Part shown: one piece after another, positions 10,589 through 19,676 of the stretch | Layout of the letters: each line of letters starts with the position of its first letter | Position numbering within the stretch: the first letter of the stretch is position 1 | Assembly (NCBI GenBank): GCA_913042035.1 | Contig: CAJWIN010000006.1 | Span: 1 to 38,509, forward strand | Length of the DNA: 38,509 bases | Origin: an uncultured Gammaproteobacteria bacterium | GTDB taxonomy: Bacteria; Pseudomonadota; Gammaproteobacteria; Poriferisulfidales; GCA-002705445 | Direction: 5' to 3' | Translations under genes and position numbers: made by a program | Notes under the pieces: generated by a model | The model's input: only the letters and a program-made list of their open reading frames with translations | Told to the model about the DNA's origin: nothing | Databases searched by the model: none

Positions 10589-11002
10589 ATGTTGCAACCA
10601 AAAAAAACAAAATATCGTAAGCAGCAAAAAGGTAAGAATAGAGGCCTGGCTCTTAGAGGTTCAAAAGTAAGCTTTGGTGAATATGGTTTAAAAGCTACAA
10701 GCAGAGGTCGACTTACAGCTAGGCAGATTGAGTCTGCTCGTAGAGCTATGACAAGACATATTAAAAGAGGCGGTAAAGTTTGGATAAGAGTTTTCCCAGA
10801 TGTTCCAATTACCAAGAAGCCTCTCGAAGTAAGGCAAGGAAAAGGAAAAGGGAATGTAGAATACTGGGTAGCAAAAATTCAGCCTGGTAAAGTACTTTAT
10901 GAAATGGAAGGTGTTGAAGAAGATATTGCTAGGCAAGCTTTTAAACTCGCTGCAGCAAAACTACCTTTTCAAACTCAGTTTGTAATTAGGACAATAATGT
11001 AG
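10589..11002 (+). CDS. rplP: Large ribosomal subunit protein L16
   Basis: L16 binds near the A site and organises 25S-like elements of the 50S late in assembly. The length, 137 residues, fits the family (E. coli 136). It opens [19 protein letters not shown] and carries the conserved [20 protein letters not shown] segment and the [11 protein letters not shown] region. The start at ATG 10589 lies five bases after the rpsC stop. Confidence 0.97.
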   Translation: MLQPKKTKYRKQQKGKNRGLALRGSKVSFGEYGLKATSRGRLTARQIESARRAMTRHIKRGGKVWIRVFPDVPITKKPLEVRQGKGKGNVEYWVAKIQPGKVLYEMEGVEEDIARQAFKLAAAKLPFQTQFVIRTIM

Positions 11003-11011
11003 GTATAAATA

Positions 11012-11215
11012 ATGTTAGCAAAAGAAATAAGAGAAAAATCGGTTAAAGAACTTGTAAAACTTTTAGATGAAACAAGTTTAGAATATTTTAAGTTGAAAAT
11101 GCAGCTAACAACTGGGCAGCTTCCTACACATAGACAAATTAGAAATTCTAGAAAAGATATTGCATTAATTAAAACTATTATTAACGAAAAAAGGTTAAAT
11201 GATGGAGCAGAGTAA
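11012..11215 (+). CDS. rpmC: Large ribosomal subunit protein L29
   Basis: L29 is a small two-helix protein beside L23 at the tunnel exit. The 67-residue product (E. coli 63) has the typical [16 protein letters not shown] first helix, the [20 protein letters not shown] turn and the [14 protein letters not shown] second helix. Its end overlaps the start of rpsQ by 14-17 bases, depending on which of the two ATGs rpsQ uses. Confidence 0.95.
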   Translation: MLAKEIREKSVKELVKLLDETSLEYFKLKMQLTTGQLPTHRQIRNSRKDIALIKTIINEKRLNDGAE

Positions 11216-11459
11216 AAAAATAAAAACACTTACTGGAACAGTAATAAGTGACAAAATGGATAAAACTGCTGTTGTTCTTTTCGAAAGAAAAGTAAAGCAC
11301 CCAAAGTATGGGAAATATGTAAAGAAATCGACAAAATATAAAATTCATGATGAAAAAAATGAGTGTAAGACTGGAGATGTGGTAACAATAGCTGAAGTTA
11401 GACCTATATCAAAAGATAAGTCATGGAAACTGATAGGTATTTTAGGGAACAAGGAGTAA
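11199..11459 (+). CDS. rpsQ: Small ribosomal subunit protein S17
   Basis: S17 is a primary 16S rRNA-binding protein with an OB fold. The 86-residue product (E. coli 84) contains [32 protein letters not shown] and [13 protein letters not shown], a full-length match. Two ATGs in tandem (11199 and 11202) are possible; the AGG at 11192-11194 sits seven bases from the second, which may be the true start. The reading frame begins inside rpmC. Confidence 0.96.
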   Translation: MMEQSKKIKTLTGTVISDKMDKTAVVLFERKVKHPKYGKYVKKSTKYKIHDEKNECKTGDVVTIAEVRPISKDKSWKLIGILGNKE

Positions 11460-11463
11460 TAAA

Positions 11464-11832
11464 GTGATTCAAGTACAAACAGTATTAACAGCGGCAGATA
11501 ACAGTGGAGCAAAAAAGATCCAGTGCATTAAAGTACTTGGTGGGTCTAAAAGAAGATATGCCAGAATTGGTGATGTAATAAAAATTAGTGTCCAAACAGC
11601 AATACCAAGAGGTAAAGTGAAGAAAGGTGAAGTGCTTAACGCCGTTGTAGTTAGAACTGCAAAAGGTGTAAGAAGAAATGATGGATCTTTAATAAAGTTT
11701 GATACAAACGCTGCAGTTTTACTAAATGCTCAATTACAACCAATAGGAACCAGAATATTTGGACCAGTTACAAGAGAACTAAGAAACGAAAAATTTATGA
11801 AGATTATTTCACTAGCACCAGAAGTACTTTAG
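11464..11832 (+). CDS. rplN: Large ribosomal subunit protein L14
   Basis: L14 lies at the subunit interface and binds the silencing factor RsfS, which is encoded at 32499 in this same window. The 122 residues match E. coli L14 (123) from end to end: [19 protein letters not shown] at the start and [13 protein letters not shown] near the end. The start codon is GTG (11464), supported by a strong AAGGAG at 11451-11456. In E. coli this is the first gene of the spc operon; here no separate promoter is evident in the four-base gap after rpsQ. Confidence 0.97.
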   Translation: MIQVQTVLTAADNSGAKKIQCIKVLGGSKRRYARIGDVIKISVQTAIPRGKVKKGEVLNAVVVRTAKGVRRNDGSLIKFDTNAAVLLNAQLQPIGTRIFGPVTRELRNEKFMKIISLAPEVL

Positions 11833-11842
11833 GTAAAAAATT

Positions 11843-12160
11843 ATGAATAGATTAAAAAAAGGCGATCAAGTTTATATTATTTCTGGAAAAGACAAGGGAA
11901 AGCTTGGAATTATTTCCAAAATAGTAAGTGAGGAAAAAATACTGGTTGATGGGATAAATTTAGCTAAGAAACACGTAAAGCCAAATCCTAATAAAAATGA
12001 AACTGGTGGTGTGGTTGAAAAAGAAATGCCGATTCATGTATCAAATGCAATGATTTATAATGTTAAAACAAAAAAACCAGATAGAGTAGGTGTTCTTAAG
12101 TTAAAAAATGAGAAAAAAGTTAGAGTGTTTAAATCAACAGGGGAACAAATTGATTTATGA
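11843..12160 (+). CDS. rplX: Large ribosomal subunit protein L24
   Basis: L24 initiates 50S assembly. The product has 105 residues (E. coli 104) and a KOW motif near the start ([20 protein letters not shown]). The segment [18 protein letters not shown] is typical. Its TGA stop overlaps the rplE ATG (ATGA at 12157-12160), so translation of L5 is coupled. Confidence 0.96.
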   Translation: MNRLKKGDQVYIISGKDKGKLGIISKIVSEEKILVDGINLAKKHVKPNPNKNETGGVVEKEMPIHVSNAMIYNVKTKKPDRVGVLKLKNEKKVRVFKSTGEQIDL

Positions 12161-12699
12161 GTAGTAGACTTAGAAAAATTTATGATGAAGAAATAAAAAT
12201 TTCATTACAAGAAAAAATGAAATATAAATCTTCAATGGAAATACCAGCAATAACAAAAATTACAATTAATGTTGGTCTTGGGCAAGCTGTGAAAGATAAA
12301 AAAGTTATAGAGCATGCCGTAGGAGACATTGAGAAAATTTCTGGGCAAAAACCTATTATCACTAAAGCAAAGAAATCTATAGCTGCTTTTAGCTTGAGAG
12401 AAGGTATGCCAATTGGATGCAAAGTTACGTTAAGAAAAGATAGAATGTATGAATTTTTAGACAGGTTAATAACTATTGCTATTCCAAGAATTCGTGATTT
12501 TAGAGGCTTTTCTAGGAAAGCTTTTGATGGTCGAGGTAACTATACATTAGGTATAAAAGAACAAATTATATTTCCTGAAATAGATTATGAAAAGATAGAC
12601 AGCGTTAGGGGTTTAGACATAGCTATTACAACATCTGCAAAAAATGATGATGAGGCTAGGTTATTACTTGAAGAATTTAACTTTCCTTTTAGGAGATAA
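12157..12699 (+). CDS. rplE: Large ribosomal subunit protein L5
   Basis: L5 binds 5S rRNA and forms a bridge to the small subunit. Its 180 residues match the family (E. coli 179). Diagnostic segments are [57 protein letters not shown] and the ending FNFPFRR. It starts within the last bases of rplX and is followed four bases later by rpsN. Confidence 0.97.
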   Translation: MSSRLRKIYDEEIKISLQEKMKYKSSMEIPAITKITINVGLGQAVKDKKVIEHAVGDIEKISGQKPIITKAKKSIAAFSLREGMPIGCKVTLRKDRMYEFLDRLITIAIPRIRDFRGFSRKAFDGRGNYTLGIKEQIIFPEIDYEKIDSVRGLDIAITTSAKNDDEARLLLEEFNFPFRR

Positions 12700-12703
12700 A
12701 GAT

Positions 12704-13009
12704 ATGGCTAAGGCATCAATGATAGAAAGAGAAAAGAAAAGATTAAAGCTAAGTAAGAAACTATATACTAAAAGAAAAGCTTTAAGAGATATTTTAAATA
12801 ATCAAGATGCAACAATAGACGAGAAGATGGATGCTTCTATGAAATTACAGAAACTTCCTCGTGATTCAAGTTTAAGTAGAATAACAAATAGATGCGCAAT
12901 TACTGGAAGACCAAAAGGTTTTTATAGAAAATTTGGTTTAGGAAGAATAAAAGTTAGAGAAGCAGCAATGCGAGGAGATATCCCAGGTCTAGTTAAGGCT
13001 AGCTGGTAG
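12704..13009 (+). CDS. rpsN: Small ribosomal subunit protein S14, zinc-free type
   Basis: S14 is a late-binding 30S head protein. The start at ATG 12704 gives 101 residues, identical in length to E. coli S14, beginning [13 protein letters not shown], with AGGAG at 12691-12695. The C-terminal [18 protein letters not shown] has a single Cys and lacks the CxxC pairs, so this is the long zinc-independent (C-minus) form. An in-frame ATG at 12644 inside rplE is not the start. Zinc-free S14 together with a zinc-type L36 at 16710 is the normal proteobacterial combination. Confidence 0.97.
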   Translation: MAKASMIEREKKRLKLSKKLYTKRKALRDILNNQDATIDEKMDASMKLQKLPRDSSLSRITNRCAITGRPKGFYRKFGLGRIKVREAAMRGDIPGLVKASW

Positions 13010-13020
13010 AGGAAATTATT

Positions 13021-13419
13021 ATGAGCATGAGTGACCCAATAGCAGGAATGTTAACAATTATAAGAAATGGACAAATGATTAATAAGACATTTGTATGTAC
13101 TGATATGTCAAAAACAAAAGAATCAATTCTTAAAGTATTAAAAGAAGAAGGATATATATTAGATTTTGAAGTAAAAGATATAGAAAATAATAAAAAAAGA
13201 TTAAAAATAAAATTAAAATACTTTCAAGGTAAGCCAGTTATTAGCAATATAAAAAGAATAAGTAAGCCAAGTTTAAGAATATATAAAAATAAAGATGATC
13301 TGCCTAAAGTTTTAAATGGTCTTGGAGTAGCAATAGTTTCAACTTCTAAAGGAGTTATGACTGCAGATGCTGCAAGAAAGCAAAATTTTGGTGGTGAAGT
13401 ATTATGTACTGTGGAGTAA
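13021..13419 (+). CDS. rpsH: Small ribosomal subunit protein S8
   Basis: S8 is a central 16S rRNA-binding protein; in E. coli it represses the spc operon at the rplE start. The 132 residues (E. coli 130) begin [18 protein letters not shown] and end with the conserved [21 protein letters not shown] region. The middle is more Lys/Asn-rich than usual, in keeping with the base composition. AGG (13008-13010 region) precedes the start. Confidence 0.96.
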   Translation: MSMSDPIAGMLTIIRNGQMINKTFVCTDMSKTKESILKVLKEEGYILDFEVKDIENNKKRLKIKLKYFQGKPVISNIKRISKPSLRIYKNKDDLPKVLNGLGVAIVSTSKGVMTADAARKQNFGGEVLCTVE

Positions 13420-13426
13420 TATTAAA

Positions 13427-13951
13427 TTGTCAAGAATAGCCAAACAACCAGTTCAAATTCCAAATGGTGTAGAAGTAACCATTAAGAATAACTTGATTTT
13501 ATTCAAAGGTCCAAAAGGTGAGACGGAAATGAATGTTCACGAAAGTGTAACTATAAATAAAGAAGAAAATATAATTAATTTGGAAATTAATGAAACGAAT
13601 AGTGCTATGGCAGGAACCATGAGGTCGTTAATAAATAATAATGTAATTGGAGTTAGCGAAGGGTATGAGAAAAAATTAAATTTAGTTGGTGTTGGATACA
13701 AAGCGGAAATAAAAAATAAACAATTACATTTAGCTTTAGGTTTTTCGCATCCTGTAATTTATGAATACGAAAGCGAAATTGAGATAACAACCCCATCTCC
13801 AACAGAAATAATAGTTAAAGGCATTAATAAACAGAGAGTTGGGCAGATATCAGCAGAAATAAGAGCTTTTAGACCGCCCGAGCCATACAAAGGAAAAGGC
13901 GTTAAGTATAGCGATGAAAATATTATTAGAAAAGAGGCTAAAAAGAAATAA
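13427..13951 (+). CDS. rplF: Large ribosomal subunit protein L6
   Basis: L6 lies near the factor-binding site of the 50S subunit. I assign the start to TTG 13427, which gives MSRIAKQPVQIPNGVEV, the exact family N-terminus, and 174 residues (E. coli 177). GGAG at 13413-13416 is ten bases upstream. The frame is open to ATG 13367 inside rpsH, but that would add 20 residues unknown in L6. The C-terminal PEPYKGKGVKYSDE motif is present. Confidence 0.96.
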   Translation: MSRIAKQPVQIPNGVEVTIKNNLILFKGPKGETEMNVHESVTINKEENIINLEINETNSAMAGTMRSLINNNVIGVSEGYEKKLNLVGVGYKAEIKNKQLHLALGFSHPVIYEYESEIEITTPSPTEIIVKGINKQRVGQISAEIRAFRPPEPYKGKGVKYSDENIIRKEAKKK

Positions 13952-13953
13952 CA

Positions 13954-14304
13954 ATGAAAAATAAATTAGCAAGGCTTAAGTCTGCAAAAAAAATAAGATC
14001 AAAAATTTTACCCGGTGATAAGCACAGACTTACGGTATTTAAAACAACAATGCATACGTATGCTCAGTTATTTTCTCCTTCAGGAGAAATCATTACATCC
14101 GCAAGCACTTTAGAAAAAAAGATTTTGAAAGAAAAAAATCATACTGGTAATATTGAGACCGCAAAAATTATAGGTAAAGTTATCGCTGAAAGAGCAATTG
14201 AAAAGAATGTTAAAGAAGTTGCATTTGATAGAAGTGGCTTTAATTATCACGGTAGAATTAAAGCATTAGCTGAATCTGCTAGAGACAATGGATTAAAATT
14301 TTAA
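13954..14304 (+). CDS. rplR: Large ribosomal subunit protein L18
   Basis: L18 binds 5S rRNA and delivers it to the 50S subunit with L5. The 116 residues (E. coli 117) contain [18 protein letters not shown] and the C-terminal [20 protein letters not shown] with the usual DNGLKF end. It starts two bases after the rplF stop. In the position of the common Arg-rich N-terminus there is a Lys/Arg-rich stretch, as expected for this base composition. Confidence 0.96.
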   Translation: MKNKLARLKSAKKIRSKILPGDKHRLTVFKTTMHTYAQLFSPSGEIITSASTLEKKILKEKNHTGNIETAKIIGKVIAERAIEKNVKEVAFDRSGFNYHGRIKALAESARDNGLKF

Positions 14305-14315
14305 TAGAGAAAAAA

Positions 14316-14843
14316 ATGTCATCAAATATAGATAAATACCAAGGTAGCGAAGAATTATTAGAAAAACTTGTTAAAGTTAATCGTGTCGCAAAAGTTGTTA
14401 AAGGTGGACGACAGTTTGGTTTTACCGCATTAACTGTAATAGGTGATGGAAATGGAAGAATTGGTTATGGATATGGAAAAGCTAAAGAAGTACCTTTGGC
14501 GATTCAAAAAGCTATGGAAAAAGCAAGAAGAGATATGACAAAAGTAGCAATAATTAATAGCACTTTGCATTACCCATTGGTTGGTAAACACGGGGCAGCA
14601 AGAGTATACATGCAACCTGCATCTGAAGGTACGGGAATTATTGCAGGTGGAGCAATGAGAGCTGTATTTGAAGTGGTAGGAATTAATAATGTTTTAGCCA
14701 AATGTATTGGCACAACAAATCCAATTAATATAGTTAAGGCTACAATCAATGGATTAAGATCTGTTCAGTCACCACAATATGTTTCAAACAAACGAGGAAA
14801 AACCATAGAGCATATTTTAGGGATAGAAAATGTCAAAGATTAA
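14316..14843 (+). CDS. rpsE: Small ribosomal subunit protein S5
   Basis: S5 acts at the mRNA entry site and in decoding fidelity. The product is 175 residues (E. coli 167), with a slightly longer N-terminus. The double-stranded RNA-binding domain ([21 protein letters not shown]) and the spectinomycin loop region are intact, followed by [20 protein letters not shown] and [17 protein letters not shown]. The last 14 bases overlap rpmD. Confidence 0.97.
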   Translation: MSSNIDKYQGSEELLEKLVKVNRVAKVVKGGRQFGFTALTVIGDGNGRIGYGYGKAKEVPLAIQKAMEKARRDMTKVAIINSTLHYPLVGKHGAARVYMQPASEGTGIIAGGAMRAVFEVVGINNVLAKCIGTTNPINIVKATINGLRSVQSPQYVSNKRGKTIEHILGIENVKD

Positions 14844-15006
14844 AATAACATTGGTAAAAAGTTTAGCAGGAAGATTGAAAGCCCATCAAGCTTGCGCAAG
14901 AGGTCTTGGTATAAGAAAAATACACAAGACAATAGAAATAAATGATACTCCTGAAAATAGAGGGATGGTAAATAAAATTAATTACTTATTAAAAGTTGAG
15001 AAATAA
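14830..15006 (+). CDS. rpmD: Large ribosomal subunit protein L30
   Basis: L30 is a small 50S protein found in the bacterial spc operon between rpsE and rplO. The ATG at 14830, inside the end of rpsE, opens 58 residues (E. coli 59): [20 protein letters not shown], then an [19 protein letters not shown] segment and a hydrophobic [13 protein letters not shown] end, all typical. It ends two bases before rplO. Overlap by 14 bases in another frame indicates coupled translation. Confidence 0.95.
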   Translation: MSKIKITLVKSLAGRLKAHQACARGLGIRKIHKTIEINDTPENRGMVNKINYLLKVEK

Positions 15007-15008
15007 TA

Positions 15009-15434
15009 ATGGAATTTAATACTATAGCACCTGAGGTTAAAAAGAAAAATGCCAAAAGAGTTGGTAGAGGTATTGGTTCGGGCAATGGCAAAACTGCTGG
15101 CAGAGGTCATAAAGGGCAAAAAGCTAGAGCAGGTGGTTTCCATAAAGTTGGGTTTGAGGGTGGACAAATGCCATTACAAAGAAGATTGCCGAAGGTAGGT
15201 TTTACTTCGAGAAAAAATACTACTGCTAGAGTAAGGCTTGGTGAGTTAGAATTTGACGGAAATGAAAATATTACAATTGAAATTTTAAAAACTAAGAAAA
15301 TAATTTCGCATAAATCTAAAGACGTTAAAGTTTTTTTATCTGGTGAGTTAAAAAGTAAAATAAATCTTGATGGAATTAATGTTACTAAAGGTGCTAAAAA
15401 AGCAATAGAAGATTTAGGTGGAAAAATAAAATAA
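15009..15434 (+). CDS. rplO: Large ribosomal subunit protein L15
   Basis: L15 is a late-assembly 50S protein. The 141 residues (E. coli 144) have the Gly-rich, basic N-terminal extension, [20 protein letters not shown], and the [20 protein letters not shown] motif, then the globular C-terminal half ending [17 protein letters not shown]. It is followed four bases later by secY, the normal order. Confidence 0.97.
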   Translation: MEFNTIAPEVKKKNAKRVGRGIGSGNGKTAGRGHKGQKARAGGFHKVGFEGGQMPLQRRLPKVGFTSRKNTTARVRLGELEFDGNENITIEILKTKKIISHKSKDVKVFLSGELKSKINLDGINVTKGAKKAIEDLGGKIK

Positions 15435-15438
15435 TATT

Positions 15439-16713
15439 ATGGAAGAGTTAAGAAAAAGACTATTATTTGTTTTTGGTGCAATTCTTGTTTATAGAATTGG
15501 CACATACATCCCTGTGCCAGGAATAAATCCGGCAGCATTAGCATCTTTCTTTGAGCAACAAAGTGGAACAATAATTGATATGTTTAATATGTTTTCTGGG
15601 GGTGCTCTTGAGCGTTTTAGTATTCTTGCTCTTGGAATCATGCCTTATATTTCAGCTTCTATAATAATGCAGCTAATGTCAGCTACTATGCCAGCTTTAA
15701 AAGAAATTAAAAAACAAGGAGAAGCAGGAAGGAAGACAATAACACAATATACTAGATATGGAACATTAGGTTTGGCTACTCTTCAAGCAGGTGGGGTTGC
15801 TGTTGCACTTCAATCTCAAGGCATAGCTTTATACAGCGGTTCAGGCTTTGTATTTTCAACTATAGTTACTCTTGTTACAGGAACAATGTTTTTAATGTGG
15901 TTGGGTGAGCAGATATCTGAAAAAGGTATAGGTAATGGAATCTCAATAATTATATTTATCAGTATAGTTTCAGGATTACCTACAGCAGTAGGTGGAACAT
16001 TAGAACTAGCTAGTACTGGAGAACTTAATTCAGCATTAGTTGTTATGATTTTAGTTTTAGCGGTTGCTGTAACTGCATTTGTTGTGTTTATAGAACGTGG
16101 ACAAAGAAAAATCACAGTTAATTATGCAAGAAGACAACAAGGAAGAAAATTAGTGCAAGCCCAGTCAAGTTACTTGCCATTAAAGCTCAATATGGCGGGA
16201 GTTATACCCCCGATTTTTGCATCAAGCATAATTTTGTTTCCATCGACACTTGGTCAGTGGGCGGGCTCAGCTGATAGCATGAGTTGGTTAAAAGATATAT
16301 CATCAACTTTAGCCCCAGGACAACCTTTATATGTTATTTTTTATGCAGCAGCAATTATATTCTTTTGCTTCTTTTATACAGCGCTAGTATATGATTCTAG
16401 GGAAACCTCAGATAATCTAAAAAAATCAGGCGCTTCTATACCTGGCGTAAGACCTGGAGAGCAAACATCAAAATATATAGATAGTGTTTTAACAAGATTA
16501 ACTGCGGTTGGAGCAATTTATATAACTTTTGTTTGTCTCGTTCCAGAATTTTTAATTATTGGTCTAAATGTGCCGTTTTACTTTGGTGGTACATCACTAC
16601 TAATTATTGTTGTAGTAATAATGGATTTCATAGGCCAGTTACAGTCTCATATGATGAATTATCAATACGGGAGTTTAATGAAAAAATCAAACTTACAGGG
16701 TTATAAAAGATGA
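15439..16713 (+). CDS. secY: Protein translocase channel subunit SecY
   Basis: SecY forms the inner-membrane protein-conducting channel with SecE and SecG. The 424 residues contain the expected ten hydrophobic helices and conserved segments such as [37 protein letters not shown] (written [16 protein letters not shown] at about 15899-15946) and [17 protein letters not shown]. It starts at [14 protein letters not shown], so the roughly 20-residue cytoplasmic leader of E. coli SecY (443 residues) is missing; a four-base gap after rplO leaves no room for more. The last four bases overlap rpmJ (ATGA). Confidence 0.97.
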   Translation: MEELRKRLLFVFGAILVYRIGTYIPVPGINPAALASFFEQQSGTIIDMFNMFSGGALERFSILALGIMPYISASIIMQLMSATMPALKEIKKQGEAGRKTITQYTRYGTLGLATLQAGGVAVALQSQGIALYSGSGFVFSTIVTLVTGTMFLMWLGEQISEKGIGNGISIIIFISIVSGLPTAVGGTLELASTGELNSALVVMILVLAVAVTAFVVFIERGQRKITVNYARRQQGRKLVQAQSSYLPLKLNMAGVIPPIFASSIILFPSTLGQWAGSADSMSWLKDISSTLAPGQPLYVIFYAAAIIFFCFFYTALVYDSRETSDNLKKSGASIPGVRPGEQTSKYIDSVLTRLTAVGAIYITFVCLVPEFLIIGLNVPFYFGGTSLLIIVVVIMDFIGQLQSHMMNYQYGSLMKKSNLQGYKR

Positions 16714-16823
16714 AAGTAAGAGCATCAGTAAAGAAAATATGTAGAAATTGCAAGGTCATTAGACGAAATAGGGTGATCAGAGTAATCTGTGTTAACCCGA
16801 GACACAAACAAAGACAAGGATAA
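16710..16823 (+). CDS. rpmJ: Large ribosomal subunit protein L36, zinc type
   Basis: L36 is the smallest 50S protein and binds zinc. The ATG overlaps the secY stop (ATGA). The 37-residue product begins [19 protein letters not shown] and has the zinc ligands Cys11, Cys14, Cys27 and His32, so it is the zinc-binding paralogue. No infA lies between secY and rpmJ. It is separated from rpsM by 58 bases filled by a short open frame. Confidence 0.94.
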   Translation: MKVRASVKKICRNCKVIRRNRVIRVICVNPRHKQRQG

Positions 16824-16825
16824 TA

Positions 16826-16882
16826 ATGATTGAAGAAATTAACCATATTGTTAGAATACATAACATTTTTCAGGAAATATAA
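16826..16882 (+). other. 18-codon open frame in the rpmJ-rpsM gap
   Basis: An ATG at 16826 with AAGGA five bases upstream (16816-16820) opens [18 protein letters not shown] and stops at TAA 16880-16882, which shares its last base with the rpsM ATG (TAATG). The frame spans nearly the whole gap. It may be a leader peptide coupling rpmJ to rpsM translation, or chance in a short AT-rich spacer. In E. coli this position holds the S4-binding leader of the alpha operon. Confidence 0.25.
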
Positions 16883-17238
16883 TGGCTAGAATAGCAGGAA
16901 TAAACGTATCAGATAATAAGCATACAGTAATTGCTTTGCAGTCTATTTATGGTATTGGTGCAACAAGAGCAAAAGATATTTGTAAAACATCCAATATTAA
17001 ACCTGAAACAAAGATTAAAGAATTAACTGAAGAAGAGTTAGAGATATTGAGAAACCAAGTCCTGAAGTACAACATAGAAGGCGATCTTAGAAGAGAAGTT
17101 ACGTTAAATATTAAAAGGTTAATGGATCTAGGAACTTATAGAGGAATCAGACATAGAAAAGGTTTGCCTTTAAGAGGCCAGAAAACAAAAAATAATTCAA
17201 GAACAAGAAAAGGCCCAAGAAAGGCTATAAGAAAATAA
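16882..17238 (+). CDS. rpsM: Small ribosomal subunit protein S13
   Basis: S13 sits in the 30S head and contacts P-site tRNA and L5. The 118 residues match E. coli length. The N-terminal [19 protein letters not shown] and the C-terminal [19 protein letters not shown] followed by RTRKGPRK are diagnostic. AGGA at 16872-16875 is six bases before the start. First gene of the alpha-operon part; no promoter is visible in the short gap upstream. Confidence 0.97.
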   Translation: MARIAGINVSDNKHTVIALQSIYGIGATRAKDICKTSNIKPETKIKELTEEELEILRNQVLKYNIEGDLRREVTLNIKRLMDLGTYRGIRHRKGLPLRGQKTKNNSRTRKGPRKAIRK

Positions 17239-17253
17239 ATTAGGATACTTTTA

Positions 17254-17643
17254 ATGGCAAAAACAAATTTAAAAACTAAAAAGAAAGTAAAAAAAGTAGT
17301 ATCAGATGGCATAGCTGTTATTAATTCAACTTTTAATAATACAATAGTAACTATTACAGATAGACAAGGTAATACGCTTTGTTGGGCAACCGCAGGAGGA
17401 TCTGGATTTAGAGGATCAAGAAAAAGCACTCCATTTGCTGCCCAAGTCGCTGCTGAAAAAGCTGGAAACTTAGCTAAGGAATATGGTTTAAAAAATCTAG
17501 TGGTATTAGTTAAAGGCCCTGGGCCTGGAAGAGAATCTGCTGTAAGAGCTTTAAATAATATTGGTTATAAAATTACAGATATTAATGATGTTACACCAAT
17601 TCCGCATAATGGCTGCAGACCGCCTAAAAAGAGGAGAGTTTAA
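17254..17643 (+). CDS. rpsK: Small ribosomal subunit protein S11
   Basis: S11 lies on the 30S platform near the E site. The 129 residues equal the E. coli length. The protein shows [43 protein letters not shown] and the C-terminal [18 protein letters not shown], all characteristic. It is followed four bases later by rpsD. Confidence 0.97.
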   Translation: MAKTNLKTKKKVKKVVSDGIAVINSTFNNTIVTITDRQGNTLCWATAGGSGFRGSRKSTPFAAQVAAEKAGNLAKEYGLKNLVVLVKGPGPGRESAVRALNNIGYKITDINDVTPIPHNGCRPPKKRRV

Positions 17644-17646
17644 AAA

Positions 17647-18270
17647 GTGGCAAGATATATTGGACCAAAATGTAAGTTAATGAGAAGAGAAGGTACAGAT
17701 CTTTTGCTTAAAAGCAGAAGTAGATCTCTTGAGTCAAAATGCAAAATTGATACGCAACCAGGACAGCATGCTGATAAAAAACCAAGACTATCAGATTACG
17801 GCTTACAACTTAGAGAAAAACAAAAACTTAAAAGAATATATGGCGTACTTGAAAAGCAATTTAGACTATATTATAAAAAAGCAGCTAGACAAAATGGTTC
17901 TACGGGTGAAAACCTTTTAAAGCTACTTGAAAGAAGACTAGATAATGTTGTTTACAGGATGGGTTTTGGGTCAACAAGAGCTGAAGCAAGACAACTCGTG
18001 AGTCATAAGTCAGTTTTAGTAAATGGAATCATAGTTAACATAGCTTCATATCAAGTATCCGCTGAAGATGTCATATCAATAAAAGAAAAATCAAAAAATC
18101 AATTAAGAATAAAAGATTCTTTAGCAATAAGTGACCAGTTAGGATCAGTATCTTCGTGGATTACTGTAGATAGCAAGAAGATGGAAGGAGTTTTTAAATC
18201 TATACCTGAAAGAATGGATTTACCTTCAGATATAAACGAATCATTAGTAGTTGAATTATATTCTAAATAA
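17647..18270 (+). CDS. rpsD: Small ribosomal subunit protein S4
   Basis: S4 starts 30S assembly; in E. coli it also represses the alpha operon. The start is GTG 17647 ([19 protein letters not shown]), with GAGGAG at 17631-17636 upstream, and gives 207 residues (E. coli 206). The N-terminal helical domain is followed by the S4 RNA-binding domain, [20 protein letters not shown] and VLVNGIIVN. The C-terminal half is more divergent, with a Ser/Lys-rich segment. A shorter open frame inside it is a shadow. Confidence 0.97.
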   Translation: MARYIGPKCKLMRREGTDLLLKSRSRSLESKCKIDTQPGQHADKKPRLSDYGLQLREKQKLKRIYGVLEKQFRLYYKKAARQNGSTGENLLKLLERRLDNVVYRMGFGSTRAEARQLVSHKSVLVNGIIVNIASYQVSAEDVISIKEKSKNQLRIKDSLAISDQLGSVSSWITVDSKKMEGVFKSIPERMDLPSDINESLVVELYSK

Positions 18271-18285
18271 AAGAGGTATTATATT

Positions 18286-19287
18286 GTGTCAAATTTTAAT
18301 AATTTATTAAAACCAAGAATAGTTAACATTGAAGATGTAGGACCAAATACTACTAAAGTGACACTCGAGCCATTAGAGAGAGGTTTTGGTCACACTTTAG
18401 GAAGCGCACTAAGAAGAATAATGCTTTCATCAATAGTTGGATCGTCTGTAACAGAAGTTACAATTGAAGGTGTTCAACATGAGTATAGTGCAATTGAGGG
18501 TATTCAGGAGGATGTGATTGATATAATGTTAAATCTAAAAGAAGTTGCTTTTAAAATGAATGGTAACTCTTCTGCAACATTGAATTTATCAAAAAGTGAA
18601 ACAGGACTGGTTACAGCTTCAGACATAGAGTTAAAAAACGACATCGAAATTGTTAATCCAAATCATGTTATTGCTAATATTACAACAAAAGGAGCATTAC
18701 TTAATATGCAAATTGAGGTTAGCGAAGGGATAGGTTATTCATCTGCAGGACAAAGACTACATGATTCAAATAGAACAATTGGATCATTACTAATAGATGC
18801 TAGCTATAGTCCAATAAAAAAAGTTTCTTATAAAGTAGATTCTGCAAGGGTTGAACAAAGGACTGACTTAGATAAGCTTATTATAGAGCTTGAGACTGAT
18901 GGAACTATTGATCCGGAAACTTGTATAAGAGAGGCAGCAACAATACTACATGATCAAGTATCTGTATTTGTAGATTTAAAAGCGATTGAAGAAACTGAAC
19001 AAAAAGAAGTACAGGCAGAAATAGACCCTAATCTACTAAGACCAGTAGACGATCTAGAGTTAACAGTTAGGTCAGCAAATTGCCTAAAAGCTGAAAATGT
19101 TTATTATATTGGAGATTTAATTCAAAGAAGTGAAAACGAATTACTAAAGACTCCTAATTTAGGAAAAAAATCTTTAACAGAGATAAAAGATATATTGGGA
19201 ACATATGGACTAAGTCTAGGAATGAAACTAGATAATTGGCCACCTAGTAATTTAAATGAACAAGATAATCAAGCCAAGAAGTTTTAG
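18286..19287 (+). CDS. rpoA: RNA polymerase subunit alpha
   Basis: The alpha dimer is the scaffold for RNA polymerase assembly, and its C-terminal domain touches UP elements and activators. The start is GTG 18286, nine bases after AAGAGG, and the product has 333 residues (E. coli 329). The N-terminal domain includes [21 protein letters not shown]; the C-terminal domain includes [19 protein letters not shown], in which the DNA-contacting Arg (E. coli Arg265) is kept, and [17 protein letters not shown]. The position between rpsD and rplQ is standard. Confidence 0.98.
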   Translation: MSNFNNLLKPRIVNIEDVGPNTTKVTLEPLERGFGHTLGSALRRIMLSSIVGSSVTEVTIEGVQHEYSAIEGIQEDVIDIMLNLKEVAFKMNGNSSATLNLSKSETGLVTASDIELKNDIEIVNPNHVIANITTKGALLNMQIEVSEGIGYSSAGQRLHDSNRTIGSLLIDASYSPIKKVSYKVDSARVEQRTDLDKLIIELETDGTIDPETCIREAATILHDQVSVFVDLKAIEETEQKEVQAEIDPNLLRPVDDLELTVRSANCLKAENVYYIGDLIQRSENELLKTPNLGKKSLTEIKDILGTYGLSLGMKLDNWPPSNLNEQDNQAKKF

Positions 19288-19295
19288 GAGAAAAT

Positions 19296-19676
19296 GTGAG
19301 ACATAAATACTCTGGTAGAAAACTTAACAGAACATCGTCACATAGAACATCAATGTTTAAAAACATGATGGCGTCTTTAATAGAGCACGAAGAAATAAAA
19401 ACAACTGTGCCAAAAGCGAAAGAATTAAGAGGTTTTGTAGAGCGATTAATCACAATATCTAAAGTTGATACTGTTGCAAAAAGAAGAATAGTTTTTTCAC
19501 GTATAAGATCTAAAGAAGCTGTAGCAAAACTTTTCAATGACCTCGGGCCAAGATTTAAGGAGAGACCAGGTGGATATCTAAGAATCTTAAAATGTGGTTA
19601 TAGAGCAGGTGACAAGGCCCCTATGGCTATTGTACAGTTAGTTGATAAACAGCAAGAAGTTAAAGAAGAGTCATAA
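19296..19676 (+). CDS. rplQ: Large ribosomal subunit protein L17
   Basis: L17 is a 50S protein at the tunnel exit face. The GTG at 19296, with AGGAG at 19286-19290, starts [20 protein letters not shown]; the ATG two bases earlier is followed at once by a stop and cannot serve. The 126 residues match E. coli (127) through ELGPRF-like [20 protein letters not shown] and [15 protein letters not shown]. It is the last gene of the 33-gene cluster, and its last six bases overlap the end of the convergent uvrA. Confidence 0.97.
   Translation: MRHKYSGRKLNRTSSHRTSMFKNMMASLIEHEEIKTTVPKAKELRGFVERLITISKVDTVAKRRIVFSRIRSKEAVAKLFNDLGPRFKERPGGYLRILKCGYRAGDKAPMAIVQLVDKQQEVKEES

Noticed and set aside
13367-13426. 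ATG at 13367 as the start of rplF
   Set aside because: The extra residues lie inside rpsH and have no match in L6; TTG 13427 gives the family N-terminus.
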